Source: an uncultured Allomuricauda sp.
GTDB taxonomy: Bacteria > Bacteroidota > Bacteroidia > Flavobacteriales > Flavobacteriaceae
Assembly: GCF_947499585.1 (NCBI RefSeq)
Contig: NZ_CANMOO010000001.1
Span: forward strand, 1,364,001-1,428,000
Direction of reading: 5' to 3'
Length of the DNA: 64,000 bases
A program made the translations under genes and the position numbers. The stretch's first letter is position 1; the number at the start of each line of letters is the position of its first letter. The notes below the pieces were generated by a model. It was not told the DNA's origin. It made no database searches and saw only the letters and a list, made by a program, of their open reading frames with translations. Shown here piece after piece: positions 60,383 to 64,000 of this stretch.

Positions 60383-62746
60383 TCAGGAAAATTTCCACCA
60401 TTTCTTGACAGTCTTACCATAACCATAACCGTATTTACCACCGTAACCTAAATTGGATTGCTTAACATTATTAACCACAAAAGAAAGTTTCTTTAGTTTG
60501 CCTTCTTTTTTGAGTTTAAGAGGGTACTCCAATACCTTTCTTTCTGTGAAACCCGCTTTGGTAACATACAGCGTTTGATCTGCATATTGGTTTATCAATA
60601 AAGTGTCTGCCACAACCATTAAGGGTGCGGTGTCTACTATGATATAATCATATTCATTTCTTAAAGACTTGAATATATCGGCTACTCTTTTATTCATAAG
60701 CAACTCCGCAGGATTTGGCGGTATTTTACCTGAGCTTATTATATCTATGGTCTGAGAGTTTATATGCAGTTTTTGAACTATTTCCTGAACAGGTAAAGAG
60801 GGATCTGTAAGATAGTCTGTCAATCCCAATACTCTCTTTTTATTGATTTCATTTGACTCATCACCTTCAGAGAAAAATCTATAGATTTTTGGATTTCGAA
60901 TATCCGCTCCAAGCAAAAGAACCTTTTTATTGGTACTTGCAAAAATCAATGATAAATTAGAGGATAAAAAAGTTTTGCCCTCTCCTGGCACACTTGAAGT
61001 AACAAAAATCGTTTTTCCTGAACCTTCTTCTCCATCGGAGGATTTAAAAATATAACTTAGATTAGTTCTTAAAATTCTCAATGATTCCGCCAAAACCGAT
61101 CTATCGTTATCCTGTATAATCTTTGATTCTTTTCTTAATAACCTAGGTACCTCGGCTATAACCGGTATATTGGAAATTAGATTTTCTAAGTCAATCTTAT
61201 TATGAATTTTATTATCAAGCAATTCTTGCGCATAAATAACTGAAAACGGGATCAAAAAGCCCAGCATTACAGCCAGAACTATTACAAATTTAGGCTTTGG
61301 TGAAACCGGTATTCCCGCGCTATATGCGCTATCTACAATCTTAGATTTGGGACTGGCAGAAGCAAATGTAATCTGAGACTCTTCCCTTTTTTGCAATAGG
61401 TAAAGGTATAATTGCTCCGTTGTTTGCTGTCTTCTCGAAATGTCCCTTAAAGCCCTTTCATTACTAGGAGCTGCATAAATTCTTGAATTTATTTGAGATA
61501 ATTGCTTACTAAGACTATTAACCTGAAGGTTTAAATTGTTTGATACATTATTTAAACTTGACCGCATTCCCTTTTGTAGACCTTCAAGTTGTCTGTCCAA
61601 TTCAACCACTGCAGGATGTTTTTCACTTGAGCTTTCAAGTAATCTATTTCTTTGAGCTACCAGTTCATTGTACCTTTGCGCAGTGCCAGCAATTCCCTGA
61701 TCTGAAAGTCCTACATTTGTCGGAATAAAATCAAAACCTTCCTGTTCACCAATCAAATCTTTCATTGAATTGGCTATATTTAATTGAATACTAACATCCT
61801 GTAATTGTTTCTCGCTAGCGGCACTTTGAGTAAAATTGACATTGGACTGTGAGCCCAAATCGGCAATCCCTCTGCTTGCTTTATACGTTTCGGCCGTTTG
61901 ATCAACAGATGATAGATTACTATATATATCAGAAATACGGTCGTTGATAAATTTTGAGGTCTTATCAGCAATTGACTTCTTATCTTCTACAGCATTATCA
62001 TTGTTTATTTCAATCAATGAATTAATTACGTCAATGGCCCTTTGTTTAATAGGGTCCGTTAGCGTAATGTTGAGTATATTGGATAATTTGTCAGCTGACG
62101 TAACATTAACCTTGGTTTGATAATCTTGCGCGACAAGAGGGATAGGATTAACTATTACTTTAATAACCTGGCCATCATATTTACTAATAGTTGTTATATT
62201 GGGTGTTAAAACAACGTCACCTATTTTGGTCTTTACTCCTGATCCAAATGAGTATGTTTTAAAAGGACCTGCCGTTTCTTCGGAATAACCAAAGGAGATG
62301 TCTGAATTAAGTTTAACAAAAAATTCATGCCTACTTTTATTGACAATTGAATCTGCAGCCAAAAAGCTGACATTAAAGGGAAAATCATTATTATATAATT
62401 CTTTATCCTTTATATTCCCAATAACATAATATCTAAAATTCAATTTCAACTTATTAACAACTGCAATAAAATTACTCCTGGATTTTAAAAGCTCTACCTC
62501 ATCCTCAATCTTAGCATCTGCCTGAGAAAAGACATTTAAGTCTTCCAATACTGAAAGTTCGGAAGTGCCTTTTGAGTCTGCCAATATTTGGATTTTAGCG
62601 ATAGCGCTATATTTGGGCACAGAATATCTAAGATACATAAAGGATACGCCAAGTGCAATGATAACAACAAGTAAAAACCACTTCCACTGTTTCAAGTACC
62701 TATTAAGAATAGTTGTTAAGTCTTGGTTAGGAGAATTATTTATCAT
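60383..62746 (-). CDS. Wzc-type polysaccharide co-polymerase tyrosine autokinase
   Basis: The 787-residue inner-membrane protein controls capsule or exopolysaccharide chain length. An N-terminal helix at about residues 20-38 begins the Wzz domain, a periplasmic coiled-coil region (about 260-470) follows, and the second helix (about 490-508) precedes the BY-kinase. Walker A is TSSVPGEGKTFLSSN, Walker A' is LLLGADIRNP and Walker B is DYIIVDTAPL. The C-terminal tail (YGGKYGYGYGKTVKKWW) holds a tyrosine cluster, the expected autophosphorylation site. Wza precedes it by 36 bp and the PHP phosphatase converges with it. Confidence 0.94.
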   Translation of the reverse strand: MINNSPNQDLTTILNRYLKQWKWFLLVVIIALGVSFMYLRYSVPKYSAIAKIQILADSKGTSELSVLEDLNVFSQADAKIEDEVELLKSRSNFIAVVNKLKLNFRYYVIGNIKDKELYNNDFPFNVSFLAADSIVNKSRHEFFVKLNSDISFGYSEETAGPFKTYSFGSGVKTKIGDVVLTPNITTISKYDGQVIKVIVNPIPLVAQDYQTKVNVTSADKLSNILNITLTDPIKQRAIDVINSLIEINNDNAVEDKKSIADKTSKFINDRISDIYSNLSSVDQTAETYKASRGIADLGSQSNVNFTQSAASEKQLQDVSIQLNIANSMKDLIGEQEGFDFIPTNVGLSDQGIAGTAQRYNELVAQRNRLLESSSEKHPAVVELDRQLEGLQKGMRSSLNNVSNNLNLQVNSLSKQLSQINSRIYAAPSNERALRDISRRQQTTEQLYLYLLQKREESQITFASASPKSKIVDSAYSAGIPVSPKPKFVIVLAVMLGFLIPFSVIYAQELLDNKIHNKIDLENLISNIPVIAEVPRLLRKESKIIQDNDRSVLAESLRILRTNLSYIFKSSDGEEGSGKTIFVTSSVPGEGKTFLSSNLSLIFASTNKKVLLLGADIRNPKIYRFFSEGDESNEINKKRVLGLTDYLTDPSLPVQEIVQKLHINSQTIDIISSGKIPPNPAELLMNKRVADIFKSLRNEYDYIIVDTAPLMVVADTLLINQYADQTLYVTKAGFTERKVLEYPLKLKKEGKLKKLSFVVNNVKQSNLGYGGKYGYGYGKTVKKWWKFS

Positions 62747-62782
62747 AATTAATTTTGCGAAGATGAAGCTATACCCTTTCCA

Positions 62783-63547
62783 TTAATTTCGGGTCAATAA
62801 TACTACTGTGGAAGTAATCAAAATTGATATTATGGAAACTGCTATTGATGCTCTTTGATCGAAGTTGGATGCTGTTTTTCCAGATTCGTTTGGCTCAACA
62901 TATACCACATCATTCTGGGTCAAGTAATATATCGGAGATGTAAGGGCATTTTTTTGATTCAGGTTAATCCTGTTATAAACTTTTGTTCCATCAAAATCTC
63001 GAATAACCATCACATTATCACGTCTACCCTTGATATTTATATCTCCAGCCATACCCAAAGCCTCCATAATAGTTATCTGTTGTCCATTAACACTATATGT
63101 CCCTGGTCTATTTACAGCACCTAAAACAGAAACGGAAAAGTTTCTGATTCTAATATTGATAATTGGATTCTTCAGATAGTCCGATAGTTTGTCCCTTAAC
63201 AGTTCTTGAGCCTCCGCTGGTGATAATCCAACTATTTTAACTTTCCCAATAACAGGAAAATCAATTTCCCCATTTTTATCAACCAGATAGTTCACTTGCT
63301 CAGGTCTAATACCTCCTTCTTCAGCCCCTCTAAATAGGTTGAACGGGGCGCTAGCTTCAGGATCCAATGTTGAGACATGGATACTGATTAAGTCATCAAC
63401 CTTAAATTTGGTTGTAAAAGAACTATCATCAACAAGGGTTTCAAATTGGTCGGCATCCTGAAAATAGACCACTCCTTTCTTAGATCCGCATGAAAACATC
63501 ATTAGTGTGAGCAATGAAATACAGACCAATTTAAAATTTTGGCTCAT
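62783..63547 (-). CDS. Wza-type outer-membrane polysaccharide export lipoprotein
   Basis: The ATG at 63547 gives a lipoprotein signal (MSQNFKLVCISLLTLMMFSC, Cys20) and is chosen over a TTG at 63580 that would overlap the upstream gene. The 254-residue product has a polysaccharide export domain (about residues 45-130, with FKVDDLISIHVSTLDP) and a SLBB region (VNRPGTYSVNGQQITIMEALG). It ends with a hydrophobic helix (ASIAVSIISILITSTVVLL), unlike E. coli Wza, which ends in an amphipathic barrel helix. It forms the export channel with the Wzc protein encoded next. Confidence 0.93.
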   Translation of the reverse strand: MSQNFKLVCISLLTLMMFSCGSKKGVVYFQDADQFETLVDDSSFTTKFKVDDLISIHVSTLDPEASAPFNLFRGAEEGGIRPEQVNYLVDKNGEIDFPVIGKVKIVGLSPAEAQELLRDKLSDYLKNPIINIRIRNFSVSVLGAVNRPGTYSVNGQQITIMEALGMAGDINIKGRRDNVMVIRDFDGTKVYNRINLNQKNALTSPIYYLTQNDVVYVEPNESGKTASNFDQRASIAVSIISILITSTVVLLTRN

Positions 63548-63560
63548 AAAATGTTTGTGT

Positions 63561-64000
63561 TTAGCTTTTGAATTCTGCAATTTTTGATTCTGGAGCTTTT
63601 TTCGCTATATCTCGCTCCTTTTCATTATCCAATTTACAAAAATCCGAATTGTTTGATATATATTCAGGCACAATACTTTTCATAAGTTTTACAACATTGT
63701 CCTTAAAGAACAAATTAGAAATACAAAGCTCATCTATCATGGTTCTTGTTTTAGCATAGTCAATGTCCCTAACCTTACTTATCATTATTTTATCATGATA
63801 AGTAGGAAGTGTATTTTCACCATTAGCCAATAGTTCTTCATAAAGTTTCTCTCCTGGCCTAAGTCCTGTTATTTTAATATCAATATCATCTGGATAATGA
63901 AGGCCAGAGAGTCTAATCATATTTTTGGCCAAATCCAAAATCTTAACGGACTCACCCATATCAAATATAAATATTTCTCCGCCCTTGCCCATTGCTCCTG
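63561..64000 (-). CDS. FlaA1/CapD-type UDP-sugar dehydratase/epimerase, 5' part missing
   Basis: The 3' end of a leftward gene that runs off the right edge; only the last 146 residues are visible. The apparent internal Met at 63992 is inside the conserved segment GAMGKGGEIFIFDMGE, so the frame continues to 64000. The following motifs SVKILDLAKNMIRLSG and TGLRPGEKLYEELL are typical of polysaccharide biosynthesis proteins of the CapD/WbpM/FlaA1 group. These are inner-membrane or soluble 4,6-dehydratases or 5-epimerases that supply deoxysugars for capsule or O-antigen. It ends 13 bp before the wza start, in the same direction, so it is upstream in the capsule operon. Confidence 0.9.
   Translation of the reverse strand, partial: GAMGKGGEIFIFDMGESVKILDLAKNMIRLSGLHYPDDIDIKITGLRPGEKLYEELLANGENTLPTYHDKIMISKVRDIDYAKTRTMIDELCISNLFFKDNVVKLMKSIVPEYISNNSDFCKLDNEKERDIAKKAPESKIAEFKS

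Noticed and set aside
63561-63992. Complete short gene starting at the Met at 63992
   Set aside because: The Met lies inside a conserved CapD/FlaA1 segment and the frame remains open to the window edge, so it is the 3' end of a longer gene.
1-64000. CRISPR arrays, insertion sequences, prophage or defence systems
   Set aside because: No repeated spacer array, transposase, integrase, terminal repeats or recognised defence gene was seen; gene content is core-like throughout.

Overview
This window is a compact, low-GC chromosome segment from a member of the Flavobacteriaceae (Bacteroidota), most likely a marine, Maribacter- or Zobellia-like organism. I cannot name the genus from sequence alone. 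The evidence is: Bacteroidota-type promoters (TTG, about 16-19 bp, TAnnTTTG); gliding genes gldF and gldG; the Bacteroidota-restricted DUF4290 and START-like families; BshB1 of bacillithiol synthesis; a fused ResB-CcsA cytochrome c protein; many signal-peptide and lipoprotein hydrolases; and frequent TTG starts. I see no rRNA operon, insertion sequence, prophage, CRISPR array or restriction system, so nothing indicates a recent island.

Layout. 1-3.3 kb: a leftward hydroxyproline catabolism operon (FAD oxidoreductase cut by the left edge, 4-hydroxyproline epimerase, DapA-like deaminase) divergent from an AraC-type regulator. 3.4-12.4 kb: secreted M28 and M14 peptidases, tRNA-His, an orphan TPR histidine kinase, bshB1, a trans-sulfuration enzyme, and a MATE exporter with a structured leader. 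12.4-17.4 kb: the ResB-CcsA fusion, then an ECF sigma factor divergent from a DoxX-like membrane protein and a small lipoprotein with three H-x-H motifs. 17.5-25.7 kb: a DUF2520 protein, a KdsC-like phosphatase, Maf, a lipoprotein, a large PIG-L deacetylase, a 33-residue membrane peptide, a sodium symporter and a DUF2911 protein. 25.9-28.4 kb: an SRPBCC-SDR-photolyase operon. 28.5-34 kb: an M20 hydrolase, a VOC fusion, a pirin and a LytS-like TPR kinase. 34-42.6 kb: housekeeping (murA, DUF4290, DUF493, an ATPase, recQ, fmt, HU, yqgE, pabC-like, START-like, tRNA-Met). 42.6-50.8 kb: an acetate module (cNMP/CBS/DUF294 protein, exonuclease, acs, two-part Na+ symporter) interrupted by a secreted amidohydrolase. 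50.9-59.6 kb: purC, phoH, SAM hydrolase, gldFG, dnaN, mnmE. 59.6-64 kb: the end of a capsule/exopolysaccharide locus (PHP tyrosine phosphatase, Wzc kinase, Wza, and a FlaA1/CapD-type enzyme cut by the right edge).

The most unusual items are these. (1) A 68-bp near-symmetric control region at 16448-16515 has identical back-to-back elements (TGTAAC, 17 bp, ATCTAAAG) serving the ECF sigma gene and the DoxX/HxH-lipoprotein genes. This looks like a self-contained sigma-controlled envelope module. (2) A 61-nt three-way-junction RNA lies in the leader of the MATE gene. (3) An SDR next to the photolyase has lost its catalytic tyrosine. (4) A terminator abuts the start codon of the pabC-like gene, with a promoter -7 element just upstream that would start transcription inside the terminator stem. 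(5) MurA carries Asp in place of the fosfomycin-target Cys.
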